Part shown: piece after piece, positions 25,961-39,500 of the stretch
Layout: each line of letters starts with the position of its first letter
How positions within the stretch are numbered: position 1 is the stretch's first letter
NCBI GenBank assembly: GCA_002633025.1
Contig: NMRB01001173.1
Coordinates: 37,110-101,109, forward strand
Source: Notospermus geniculatus
Taxonomy: Eukaryota > Nemertea > Pilidiophora > Heteronemertea > Lineidae
Direction: 5' to 3'
DNA: 64,000 nucleotides
Made by a program: the position numbers and the translations under genes
The notes under the pieces: model-generated
What the model was told of the DNA's origin: nothing
What the model saw: the letters and a program-made list of their open reading frames with translations, nothing else
Database searches by the model: none

Positions 25961-27903
25961 CCCCCCCCCTCCCCGCCGCGGTATTTTTCAACGTTACTAG
26001 TCTCTAGTCTTTGCGGATGAGGTGGATGGCAACAAGCATTGCGAGAGGGTTGAAATTCCTGTCTTAAAGATTAGACAGCCGAACTCGATTCCGGTAGACA
26101 CGGTATGTACAGTCACGCTACTGTTACCGTATAGTACTATTATAATGCAGACAACCTTTTTTTTACAAATTCAAGGTTTTTTATAGGAAAGACCTTCACC
26201 CAGAACAAAAGAAGCGCTAAAATTAATTGGAGGAACCCGCCAAGTGGTCCAGGATGCCACGGGACAAACAGAACTTCCCCTGAACATGCCCCGTCACACG
26301 AAGCGATCGATGACTCGTAGAAAAGCAAACGTCAGCAAGAAAAAACGTTAATCAATTTTCGTTGATCGGATTAGAAAGGGCAAAGAGACTGATTTCATGT
26401 GTAGGAGATGATGATGCCGATTATCTTGTCTCCCAGTCGTGCGGGGGTGGTGAAACAGGTCGTGATACCGCACACTGATTAGTCAGTCGTCATTATCGCC
26501 AACCTGTCTTTGATCGACGATGATGGTAAACTTCCATCTGGATTTCAATAGTAATTTCTCTACACCCTCACTAGGATGTTTTTGATATGGCTAGTTAAGT
26601 GGCCAACCTATTTGGTATGAAACAACAACAAACTCATCACCTTAACACACGCCTTTTTCGGTGCTGGGCTGCGATACATTATGTCACGGATAGCAGCATC
26701 AGATGACCCGGGGGCGATGTTTTCAGCGACCCCCAGGTCCTGGCGATGCTTTCCGTTTCTACTCCTTCTACACCCAACCTGGGTTTACTGACATGTACAC
26801 CGATCATTTGTAGACAGAACTTTTTCATGCAATTGACGTCTTCACTTGCGAGCAGTGGAAGACAAAATGGGAGAAATATCAAGCAGCATTTGCTTGAAGG
26901 GAATCTTGATGATTCTTTCGATCAATTCGAAGACTGTATGCCGATAGGCCTACATGTATGTCGAGAAGCTGACTTTTTGCGTCTGCAAAGTCTACCCGAC
27001 ACAAAGCAGCTTCGCTAATGACGCATCATTTGTCAGGTTTTCTATGGCACAGAAAATGTCAAAAAATAACCCTAGGGCAAAATAAGACGTTGCAGATGTA
27101 CTATTCACCAATCAACCAAAAATAATGCACTTTCCATTGTACTGGAGGGAGTGAAACTGACTAAAGTATAAGCCCAACAATACAATCTGCGAAAAAATCC
27201 GTGTCCACCTACTTTCTGCACACGTTCCGTCATGAAAAAATTTCATTTCGACACTAGGCTATATGCATTGTCCACTCCACAAGTAATCGACCATTTCAGA
27301 ATCGACCGTTATGCGCAACGATGAAACTACCAGCGGGAGATTTCATGACATTTAACATTCTAAGACAGACGTCAGAAAGTCTCATGAATTCGGAGGAGAA
27401 AACAGACTACTATAACTAGGCAGATAAAGACAGATAAGAAGACATGAGCGATTATTAATTCAAGGTTGATTCCAAGACAAGAAGCCATGGAAATTTCACC
27501 AGACCGTCCGCCTCGGTCCTGCTAAGACGTCCGGCAACAATGATAAGCAATCGGCACGCCTAACCCACGATAATGAATTACATCATTAATATACCATTAG
27601 ACAAGTCGAGAATTTGTACCACACGGAACATCCGCAAAAAGAACCGCATGGGATCTCGCCTTGGAGCCCACATCAAGAGCCCGAGATAGGGCCTGCATCT
27701 GCTTTCAATTCGCCGCTTCAACGATGGTTTCGGTCAACATCAATCCTTTCATTTCAGCGGCAGTTTCATAAAAAAAAGAAAAATGTAGGCGATTCTAAGA
27801 AATTACAGAAAGCCTCTTTCACATGGGTAGGCTGATTCAGGGGAAGCCTTCCAATGAATGGACCAACGTGTGTGTTTGGGTACTTTCCAGGTAATAGGAA
27901 GTT

Positions 27904-28119
27904 TTCGCAAACCCCCGAAACGCCAATGCGAACGCCAACGCATTGTTTGATGCCATGCCACGAAGAGAGCATCCTGAGCACAGTGGTTCTTACAGCTTCA
28001 TCCTACGTCACCGCTGTTGACGTAGGATGAAGCTGTAAGAACCACTGTGCTCAGGATGCGAAGAGAGCACCGAACACAAAGGTCAGGCCTTCGCGTTGGC
28101 GTTTCGGGGGCTTTGCGAA
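27904..28119. mobile_element. Foldback element with 42-bp perfect inner palindrome
   Basis: The outer inverted repeats contain CCCCGAAACGCCAA (27904 onward and the inverse to 28119). Inside them, 27969-28010 and 28018-28059 are perfect 42-base inverted copies separated by 7 bases. A direct GAAGAGAGCA motif also flanks the inner palindrome on both sides. The structure suggests a MITE whose centre was rebuilt by an inverted copy. It has no coding sequence. Confidence 0.85.
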
Positions 28120-29086
28120 TACTCCCCAATTCTCGAGCTTGCCTCTCATAATACGTAATTGTTAGGGGTCGACTATCTCGACAAAAAGGAAAGTTATGAA
28201 AGGGAGACTCTTGTGCAATTCTCTTCACCAAAAAAAGTTGTCTCAGTGAACAAGACTGAGGCGTATCTCCTCGGCATCAAGAGTTACTGTTTAATACAGA
28301 AAGTCAACCGGGCATACTGAAGCAGTGCTGGAGCAGCACATGATTCATTTTATGAACAAAATACGACAAGATTTCAGGACGTACCTTAAGAAGAAAGCTA
28401 GAAATGAAATGATAAACAATTCCCAGGACACGAAGCAGCGACCTGAAAAAAGCATGGACTGCCATCTAATTTCCACACTGGTGCCATTGATAAAGGAACC
28501 GGAGCTGGGAGACACATTTTCAAACATTACCAATAAATCCTTCAATGCAAGCTCATCCGGTTTCACATCCTTAATTATCAGAGAAGCATATGATGAAACC
28601 TCCATGCCAGCATAACAATATTTATTCATCCGCTTTCTATGGGGAAAATAGTACTTTATAGTCCACTCGCGATTTATTTATGGGACGTGGTGCTCAAGAA
28701 ACAGAACAACCCCTGCCAGACAGGATTAACAAATACCCTAAATGGCCAGTGGACATGCATAGAATGTCAAAATTTCACTTCGTAATTTGTTTTCAGAAAT
28801 ACATAACTTGTTTCATTACCATCTGGTAATCCCCATATCCTGTTTCATTTATCATTATGTTTCACAAATTATGACACACCTATGATAGAAGTATGTATTA
28901 TATAAGTCGGTGCAAAAAAAATCACACCAAAGGTCAGACAACTGGAAGCTGAAATCGGAGCAGATTGTTATGGGATGGGCCGCGATGGGGCTGGACTATT
29001 TCGGGGTCGCGACTGAATACCGGTAAAACGAATGGGTGGTTTACCATGTTTTCATTCATGCATCTGGAAGGGCCGATTTTGCTGGC

Positions 29087-29500
29087 CCGTAGAAATCAGA
29101 AATCAGAATCAGAATCAGAAATCAGAATAAGTTTATTGTGCCTTGTAAATGAATAATACATTGGTTGAAAAACAATAAACTTGGTGCCAATAGAATGAAG
29201 AAGAAAGAGAGTAATGTAGTATGGGATCTGTCTATTGGAAATGTACCCATACTACAAGAGTGGAAGGACAAGTGCATTATAAGAACAAAAATATAGCTAA
29301 AATAAAAATAGTACAATAGGACTACATTAAAATTAAGAAAAGTGGAGATATTATAACGTAATAATAGTACATTACTTAGACGTTAAGAGAAATATTATAA
29401 CATAATAATAGTACAATACATTGGAATTAAGTAGCTAGAAGTATTATAACATAATATAAAAGAAGTAGAATAAAATTAGGGTAGAGTAACCCTTCTATTA
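29087..29500 (-). mobile_element. 3' end of a non-LTR retrotransposon
   Basis: Read on the minus strand, the segment ends with AATAAACTTATTCTGA followed by repeated TCTGAT/TTCTGA units, the usual short-repeat tail of a non-LTR element. The upstream part is an AT-rich, TTATAATA-repeating 3' UTR. No intact reverse transcriptase domain is visible, so this is a 5'-truncated copy. Confidence 0.55.
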
Positions 29501-30431
29501 AAAGCATTAAAACAGTAATTTCCCAGCTCGATGGCTGTCTTCTCGTAGAAGACCAGAAACACACTCCACGGAACCTGATGTAGGCCTACAGAGGCCTGGG
29601 GTACAGGTGCTCGTTTATACTGACAAGTCTGATGATGCGACCCAATATCTTACAAAACAGGTTTTGATGATATTTGGGTTGAAATATGACATTCAGAATA
29701 GACCAGGCCTACCGGCTAAGATCTGCATTTGTATCCCATTGGGTTTCATTCATGGTCTGGCCTACTTTTAAACAGGCCCATGCACCGAATTTACGTACCT
29801 AGGTAGACGACACTGCAATGGTTCATGTAGGCAATGCACTTATGGGAAAATAGCACAATTTGTCAACTTGAAGGTTAATGGGAAAAGGCAATTCACACCA
29901 GAATAATAAATGTTACGTAGGATAGGTAATTTCCCATTTGGTCTGCAGGCCATAGCCTTGGAGAGGAAGACATTTTTTGAGGAGGCAACCATGACAGGCC
30001 AAGGCCAGGGCCAATTTAGTCATGGCAAGGGTGGGGACCCGAAGCACACATTCAACCCTATCAATCACACCATGGAGGTATAAAATAAGACATGTGTGAA
30101 ATACCCCCATGATCACACCAAGTGTATCAACTCAAAAACAAATCAAAAACTGGCATCTGAAAAGCAAGGAAATTAGTCAATACATGCATTTCATTGGATA
30201 GTGACTACGAATGGGACACTTCATGATAGTACATGAAAAGACTACCGTACTTTATCACATTGTAACACTAACAGGGCCTCCAGCCAGGAGACCAAAATAT
30301 CGAGGCCACACAATCATTTAGCTGCGAAGTTGAAAAAGGTAACGAAACCAAAGGTTTCGATCAGGCAGGAAACAACACACCACAAGGGGCGGAGACGAGA
30401 AAATAAGAACACACGACACATGACATGACAT
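29501..30431. other. Intergenic 3' flank of AOPEP
   Basis: I see no supported exon here. Any AOPEP 3' UTR extends into this stretch from the right only if the poly(A) signals at 30.45-30.49 kb are bypassed. Confidence 0.4.
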
Positions 30432-30489
30432 GCATATATTAGTGTAATGGAATCTTTATTGCATATATTAGTGTAATGGAATCTTTATT
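30432..30489 (-). terminator. Duplicated AOPEP poly(A) signal
   Basis: A 29-bp segment is repeated perfectly (30432-30460 and 30461-30489). Each copy contains TTTATT on the plus strand, which is AATAAA on the minus strand (30455-30460 and 30484-30489). They lie 37-72 bases beyond the AOPEP stop codon, so the 3' UTR would be very short and would carry two tandem poly(A) signals. Confidence 0.6.
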
Positions 30490-30526
30490 GCATAAAAATA
30501 GAAGTGTAGTTAGTGTTCCAAAAACA

Positions 30527-33500
30527 TTATTCAACTGGAGCTGTTTCCTCTTCTTTCTTCATCTTGTCCCGACTTTCTCCAAACAGCATCTCTTTCACCG
30601 TGATGTACGTGTCCTTCTCCATCTCTTCTTTGAGTTCTTGGAAGACATCCTCAGCAATCTGCCGCTGTGTTCTGTTCCCCGAGAGAACCAGTTCTCCGTA
30701 AAGATAGATTCCCATAGCCTGAAAATATATGAGATTTACACTTCTGAAACTACATTGTACATGTATCATTCTTAATTCTCATTGCCTGGGGGAAAGATAA
30801 GACGTACATTACCGAACTACATGTAGTTAGTTGGCCAACTCCAGTAATGGCAAGCCAACCACTAGGCCATAAAGGAAATCCTCTATGGCCGAGGGTCAGG
30901 AGGTGTCGTATAACTTGGGGTACAGTACATCCAAGTACTCCAATCACAATGCAAGTTACAAAACGTTTGCCGTCAAATCATTCAAGAAGAAGAAAATTTG
31001 TCATCGACAGGTATTTGACAATGGAGAAGCACAATGCAAGACAGGAAATACCAAGAAGGCTAGCCAATTTGCCTGAGAAAACGGCATGAACGGAGGAACA
31101 TAACCCATCAGTGGTGTCTTGTAAGCATAACCAAGAATAGCCTGGCCTGGCATTAAGAAAATTGCAAAGAACACTTCGGGTCAGCAATTACGTAAAATGT
31201 ACAACGTAAAAGGAAAGCAAGAACACTGATGGCTTCCACTGATGGACAAGAATAAAGGAACGAGTGGCAGGGATACGGGGAGCAGGTATTCAACTGCGCT
31301 GGAAACTTATGGTAGAATGCTATGCCTAATGGCAGAACCTCAGCTTTGGCTGCAAAGTGCTGGCAATGAATTGTTCCTGTTCCATTCATGAGTGAACGCA
31401 AAATGGAAATTGAGCAAAATAATAAGGTCCTTAACCCTTGCTCCCTCCGTCACCACATGTGTGGGCAGACAAGCATGACAAGGGAGTTTACAAGCGTTAT
31501 GAACCTCTGATCTTCTCAGGATGCCCAGACGCCACTCACTCAGGGTAGTACAAAACCTGCAGACCCACACTTCACCCGGACTTCCATTTCGTACCTCAGA
31601 AGAACAAGACAGTATAAGTCAAGTCGTCTCCGAATTTTGCAAATTTTCGACCCCAACCGGGGTCTTCCTCAGGCACTTTCTAGTAGAGATCCCAGAAGTG
31701 AAGGACAAGAAGGAGTCAGACACTCATGGACGGACATTGTAATTATCGATGATCAGGGCACCCTGGCATTGTGAAGTGTTAGGAAAACACAGCCTGAAGG
31801 TATGGACCATTGAGGCTGACCAAGTGCAGTATACACAGGAGCAAGAAAACTGACAACAGCAGTTCATTACATCAACGACCAAGGACATCAATGAAGACCT
31901 TGTTGCCTATCCACTCGTTTCAAGGTTCTGGTACAGATCAAAGGCAAAACAGTTATTGTCATGCTTCCTGACTCAATGAATAAAAGATGATTCAATCGCG
32001 ATATTTGGAGCTGACGCCCACTGGAGCAATTTAATGTCTTTGTTTAAGTTGCTTCTAGCAGAAGGGAATCACCTCTAGTTACACAGTTTCAGGTGTATAG
32101 ACTGCTGAAACCTAATTTTGCTATAAAGTGGCAATTTGATTAAAACTACCAAACTTTACCAAATCCCGAAAGCCTCCAGAAACCCTGGCACGTATGTGTT
32201 CATAGAAAGCATTCACACTGAGTGGGTGCTTTCAGCTTTGGCATTTCATTTCAACAGAATTGGCTTTGGCAATGAACGGCTGAAAGTCCTACATTTCAGC
32301 TACATGTAGTTGGATAGGTGCGACAAGTATAAAGAATGCATCAGATCCAAACAACTATTACCAGTCTGGATATTTCAATTAAAACTACACCCAAGACAAT
32401 TCTATCCTTTTCTCCACAAACTGCTTTCAGCACAATTGAAAAAGAAAACAAAACAGATAATGCACCATGTTTTTCTAAAGTTCAATAGGGATAACCTGTG
32501 CGTTAATTGAAAATACCTGTTGCATTTTGCTGCGTTAGGCTACCTTAATTGTCAAGCGGATACAAAACTTGCTTCCTGTGCTATTTTTGAGAGGAGTGTC
32601 TGATATCTGCTCTTCCTTTCAACAAAAAAAATTTCCGGCATTGTATTGAAATTCTCAGCACATAAACAAATACCTCATAATTCATAAAAAATTTTATACA
32701 GGAGCTTATTCTCGGAGTACGTATGTGACAAAATAATCCTTTAAATGCAGTCCAATTTCAGTAACAATGATGATAAAGAATGTCTTGAATGTAGAGATAA
32801 CACCCTTAGGACTTCCTTGCATTTTAGTTAATCCCAAACATGCCAATTACCAGTACAACCGACACACATCATCTGAAAATATCTTCCTATTTCAGGTCTG
32901 GAGGCCTGCATTTACTGCAACCAGAAGTTAGGAAATGCATTAGCATCCATTCATCACAACGCGGCTTTTATAAGACTTTTTAGCCCTTAAAGCAGGTTTG
33001 TGTACAGGATCGCTGGTCAATGAACAAAGCTTATGAAGCATCGCAACCAGTCTTTCACAATAATAGAGTGGTTGCTCAGGGCATGTGATACGATGCTACC
33101 AAAATGCTGAAAGCTATACTTGTAATAAATCATGCTCGAAAGTTGTAGAATTGGAGGATTACTCGTAAAACGAATACCGCACCGGGACATAAAAAATGGT
33201 GGCTCAACATAAGACGTGGGATGAGATAGGGATAAGTTTTGTGAGTCCTCTGCGTGACCAGACTGAGTAAAGTACTTTCTTCAAAGACAACAACTAAGTT
33301 TGCCAAGATTATCAGAATTACTAAGGCGCAGCTTCATCATTGTGAATAACAAGATGTCCAATTGTAATGTGTTTTCCTACAACCCTGAGCTCTTCATTTA
33401 CGTTCCTTTGTTAATTCCTACAGAGAGAATAGCCGTGGTTACACCTATCCAAAATCCCCGGGGTTTTTGAGACACGGGGTTTTTCCGAACCAGAAAAAAC

Positions 33501-36500
33501 ACGGCGTTGACACGGTGAGCGGTTACACTACTTAAAATGCGATTGGTAATAAGTTCCGTATCCCGGCGATAGGGGCACTGCATGTAGGCAACTCTGCATA
33601 ATTAAGTGGCTGCTGGAGGCCTGAAATAGCCTATACGCATGCGCTTCACTCATCAATTTGCATCGCCGTCTGTCGGGGTGCGTGGAACTAGAAATAGACA
33701 CGGGGATTTTGCGGTTACACTACATAGAATCTCCGTGCTTAAAATAGCCCTGGCGTTGCCCCTTCGAGATCGCTGGGGCTAATAAGCACGGGGATTTCAG
33801 ACACGGGTCTATTTAGACCCGGCGATTTATAGGTGTAACCGCAAAATCCCCGGGGAAAGCACGGAGATTTATGTAGTGTAACCACAGCTAAATTCTGGGG
33901 GGAAACACTGAGACAACAACAGCAGGGCCCGGTTGCACCAGTCATGCATAAAATTGAGTTTCAGGTTAACCTTGAGTATAACCCTGAGTAAGACTTAAAA
34001 GTTGACTACGACCCCTCTTCAACCAAATATTCATGTTCTTGAGTATGACTTAGAGCTTGAGAATGCTGGTGCAACGCCTTTTGAGGTTGAGAATGATTTT
34101 GAGGTTAGCTTGAGCACAAGGTCGACCTTAAGTGTGGCTGGTGCAACCTAGCCCAGGCCCAAGTCTCCCATCCAATGGCAATACCTAGTAACTCGCAATT
34201 GATTTTGAGAAATCAAAAGCACAAAACCTAGTAACTCATGCTAGGCTACCAACTCAGTTAAAGTCAGTTATTTTCATTCCGAAATCAATGAGACTCAATT
34301 CCATCATGAGAACAAAATGTGGCAGTAACACAGAAAGGTGACAGTAAAATTGATAATGCTGGACAACCAAAACCAAACTTCACCCAATATCAGCACATGT
34401 CAGAATAGACGAAGTATAAAGCTGCATGACAACCATGGCATGAGCACCACAGGATGAAATGAGGACACCAATTAATCAATTGAATTATCACTACAATCTG
34501 ACGATAACTGTACATGGACGATAAATGGACAGAGATACCAATTAGAGGTGTGACAGGCCAATCAGCTGCCCACACGGTAACACGTGCATCAAAGGGACGA
34601 GACTGAGAGACAGTAGTAGTGAAACGCTATAAAAACACTGGCAGAACAAGCTAATTCAACTTGTAACCACAAATGAAGCTAATGCAATGGAACAACTGTA
34701 AGGAACATTACACGACAGAAGTATCATTCCGTTGATCCAACCACGTATGTTGTGAAAGATTCATGTTATTATGAAAGACGCTAACATCTTCCCAGACAGA
34801 GCAGAACAATGCTTTGGGGACTACTGATAGCTTTACCAATCAACCTCAAAATCACATACATGTGTATTTCACCATGAAACGTACGGTCGGCGGTAGGTAC
34901 CCATACTTGACATTTTATACTAAGACTTGTTGGGAACCATTTTAATTTCACCGAGGTGTGTGTGGCAGAATCTGACTTCAATAAAAGCCAGACAAATCCC
35001 CTCGATTACATATATTTCGCTTCTCAAATACACGAAAATAGTCTGATGGCGAACGATTGGATAATGACATGAGGTGAATAGGAAAGTTTTGACACAATGG
35101 AGATCACGTACTAATGGACAGGACAAGAGGAGAAAGCAAGGTAGCTCAGAGGATCAGTAACGGCTTGTTGACATTCTGCCACCCAGCATCTGCCAGAGGA
35201 CATGGAACTAATGATTTGTTTTCACAAAGACAGGTAGATCCAATAAAAATGTCAGCAGGTCAAGCATTTCCTCTTTCACTGGGCCACCAGCAGCACAAGT
35301 ACTAGGGTATTCTTGGCTGTACTTTACTAATAGAAGCGTGACAATAGTGACAGACTGAATTGCAAACCTCTAGTTCTACAAACATGTACTGTGGTATTAA
35401 CGCCTACATGTCAAAGAAAATCTTCCCTATGATAGGGAAGATTTTCTTTGACAAACTTGTTGTACAACCGGTAGCTAGAAGTTAGAACTAATGAATCTTA
35501 TCAATAGGTGGCAACAGTGCACTAGCGGTCCCAAACAATACTAATCTTTTCAATGAAATGGCCAGGGCCATTGTGCTCACCTCTGTGACAGAGTATGAAG
35601 TGTGAGTAGCCTGGTGATACACTGAATGGTGAAGGATTAGTGCAGAAACATTGTAACATTTACTACCGATGAGATATGGCGAAAGTCAATTTTTCAAGAT
35701 GGCCGCCTGGCAGCCATGTTGAAGTCCAATCGAACCGAAATTTGGCATATAAGTAGACGGTACCAAGACACATATTTAGGCACGGTTAAAGTATCCTAGC
35801 TCCCACTATTTATGAGGTGTGGGCCGAAGTCCATTTTTCAAGATGGCTCCCTGGCGGCCATATTTGACGTCGAATCTGACTGAAATTTACCATATATTTA
35901 TATGGTACCTAGATACATATTTTGACAACGTTAAAACATCCTACCTACTCCTATTTATAAAATGTGGGTCAAAGTCCATTTTTCAAGATGGCTTCCTGGC
36001 GGCCATATTTGATGTCCGATCGGGTTGAAATTTGGTGCATTCGTGTAGGGTGCCTAGATATATCTTCACACCAAATCACAACACTCTATGTCAAATAGCA
36101 ATGAAATGTGCCACCAAACAGTGAATTTTGAACTTTGACCTCTGTGACCTTGAAAAGTAGGTCAAATCAAAAACCCGGGATTTATGTGATGAAGTCTCAT
36201 CAGAGGAACCACCATAACAGTTTCGTGGTTCTAGCTAACCGCGTTCAGGAGATATGGCCGAAAGAAGGTTTTCACAAAGCGCCCCCTACAGGCCAGAGTG
36301 TACAAGCAGCAGCGCTAAGTTTCGGTCCGGAGATAGTTTTTACCATAGGGTACCTGTACACCAAATTTCAAGTTTGTAACACAAGTGGTTTAGAAACGTG
36401 CCACCCCTGTTAACGACGACGACGACGACGGACGACACACCATGGGAGAAGCTCACCTCACAGAGGTGAGCTAAAAAGGAATTACCGTTACTTACCTGGT

Positions 36501-39500
36501 GATTGATTAGAAAGTCTCTGACGTCCCGATAACCAGGGTTATAGGAATGTTTCACAACCAGCTCACACCAACGGTGCTGTATCTGAAAAACACAAAGGAA
36601 AACTAAATGAATTAGAATTTATCTTGTGTTGTTCGCCTTGTTTTCACATTCAAATCAATTTTCTGAGTTTTGGACAGAGGGGCAGATTACCGGTATTAAC
36701 ACCGTCTTCATCTGTGACCAGTTACGTTAGGACATGAATTCCTCCTATTCAGACCCACTCCTCATTGACTAAACACACGAACAACACTTTATTCTTGACA
36801 TATTGGGAATTTTTCTAGGGTTTCTAGTGGTGAAGGTGAATTTGCAGCTGCCCAGTTTTGACAGGTGTCTTCCCTTTTCACCCTTTCCCAATTTGCCCTT
36901 GGTCTAGGGTTAGGGTTAGCTGTTCAGTTTGTTGATGAATCTTTTGCCCCTTTTGTATCATGAGTGATAGAGGCTAAGCACTGTGTTAGTGACAGGTGAC
37001 CGATCAATAGTGATTAGCTAATGTTCTACAGTGTCCATCCTTGATTCATCAACCTTGAACTTGATCATCCAGCATTGTTCCGTTAGCCGTTTCCCACACC
37101 CACACCCGCAGTCCATCAATTAATGTTATTATCCACACAGGACAATCAAATAGTAACTATTCAATCAAACTAGTAGCCCAACAAAATACTAATCTACCAA
37201 ACAGGGATTCAGCAAATTTCGCAGAAAAACCGTGGAGACCATTCAGCCTCTCCAAGTGTAATTAGGTTGCATCAAAAATAGATAAGAGAGGCCTCTCTTA
37301 TCTATTTTTGGTTGCATGAAATTCAGTTCTAATTGCAAATGTTTGAGCTGAAATTCAAATGCCAAATACGGCATTAATTTGGCTCAACATGTATATACAT
37401 GTATACTGGCATGACTGGTCAGGTACATGTACAAAGTTTCCATTCCAGACATGCCAGAATCTGAGAACTTGAGCACAACAAACATAGCCCTTTCCATTTG
37501 ATAACATTTAACAAACAGAAGCCCTTTACATTATCAGCAGAATATAATTGGCCAGCGAGAAAAGCATGAGAAACTGTTTTCCCTCTGTAATTGGCATGGC
37601 CCATAAAGAGTTAAGATACTCTTAGCTTTCTGCCAATGAAGAGAGACAACTCCATAAATCCGACATCTGGTATTAGACAGTTAATTTTATGCCCTGATCA
37701 ATCAATGCAAAGAGACAATGCTGCTGACAAATGATAAATCTCACAGGGGATGCTACTTTATAGATTACATGTCCATAGCTAATGCCACGGAGACATCATC
37801 TTCAATGAGATAACCTGCCACCTCGAGTTTGGAGACGGAACTGAATTGTATTGCAACTACAATCGCACACCACCTACAAACGGAGGGCTGAGCTTTTCCA
37901 AAAGGGTGACATTTATTTTTCTACAATTTATCATGGTTAAAAAATACATAAAGGTCAAACAACTGCATAAAGGAACATCGGATCGGCTGACAAACTTCAT
38001 TGTAGTGGCATTTTTATTTAGCCTACTTTTATTTTCAATTCCACATACCGGTATCCCGAGGACTTCCTACAAAACAATAGCAGATGGCACATCAACCAGA
38101 CATGAAGCGACAGCAGCAAACATGATGATTGTATTTGTCGCTTTACTTGTGATTCAATATTTGCACGATGGTGCAAAAAATTACTTAAAAATAAGACTGC
38201 AGGGCAGAACAAGTATAACGTTCGCTTACTCACACCTTGCATTTTTTATTCCAGGGCATCAGCAAAAAAGAAAATTACCCTTGAGATAGGAAGTTTGCGA
38301 CACTCACTCACATGACTCACTGACACAGTTAACATACCTGATACCGTATTAAAAAGAAGACCAACTGGTGTTCTGGAAGAAATCTTGGCCCTAATTCACA
38401 ATGTCACATTGACTAGGAGATCTACACTTGACAGCTTCCATGATTTCTTTTCCGCATGGGGTTGGATAATACAACTTAAAAATCTACCGATTCATTTGTC
38501 CTATGGGGGAATGTGAATAGAAATCTCTTCTGAAAAAGCTTGATACACAACTTGCGAGGAACTTGGTTCCTTTTCACCAGCCGTCACTTTCCACACAAGA
38601 GCTGACAAATTCTCTTCCCCAAAGGGGGTTTGTCAGCAAAAATTCCCTTTAAAAATGCTTGACTTGGGTCCCTTTCTTCATGAACTGGATTGTGCAGAAG
38701 CATGACTGTGGTTGCCTAATGCCAAGGGACTGTTTGCTATGTCTCGTTGAAGCAAGATTATGCCCGCATGGTCGGCAAGCAAAGTAATGTCAGGCCACTG
38801 CATGTGTCTCCACCTCTTCCTATTTAGCAGTATTAGCTATCAACTCCCATGTCTCGTTGAAGCAAGATTATGCCCACATGGTCGGCAAGCAAAGTAACGC
38901 CATGCCACTGCATGTGTCTCCACCTCTTCCTATTTAGCAGTATTAGCTATCAACTCCCAAACACTGGTGCTTTCAGTGGCCAACACCCAGGTGAAGTTCA
39001 CAGGAGCAACGAGCTACCTGGGTGGAGGCATCATTGGAATGGAAAGGACACCTTTGGAACTGTGGCAGATGGTGTCCTTAATTGAGAGGTGTCCTGATTG
39101 TGTTACCGTAATGGCGTCATTACATGTAGCATGAATAGAAATGACCAATTTGGGACTGAACTTCGGTGGTCTTCAGAGAGGTATCCTCCTGGTAGAGGTG
39201 TCCACAGTGAAAGGTTCTACTGTTGTGTATTCATGCATAACTTCAGTGAACAATTCATTTACCTACATCTGCATTGCAATTCCTGGGGTTGTAGACTTCG
39301 TCTAGTTGTTGCAGGGTGATGCGAGATATTTTGGACTCCTCCAGAAGAAATTCAAGCACGAGGACCAGCTGTTCTGGTACCAGCTGAAATAGAGCAACTG
39401 CAGAATATACCATTCAGGGCTTTTCAGTTGAGTGCTTTATGTGATCATTTGATTGTCCAGTCTACATTGGCAGGATTTTGTACTTGGAGCACAATCATCA

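Larger units (their letters stand above)
23046..27903. other. Intergenic, no supported gene
   Basis: The stretch holds a foldback element (24.58 kb), a short tandem repeat (25.26 kb), and a single N followed by a C-run at 25960, which marks a sequencing or assembly break. Open frames here overlap one another on both strands and show no domain I recognise. Confidence 0.4.

Noticed and set aside
28325-28629. ~95-codon open frames on both strands
   Set aside because: Mutually overlapping, no domain recognised, no good splice context; composition alone is not enough.
31616-31690. Functional hammerhead ribozyme
   Set aside because: There is an extra base between CTGAGGA and stem II, I could not pair stem I, and the second copy lacks CTGA.
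36903-36919. TTAGGG-like telomere repeat
   Set aside because: Only about two units; too short to mean an interstitial telomere.
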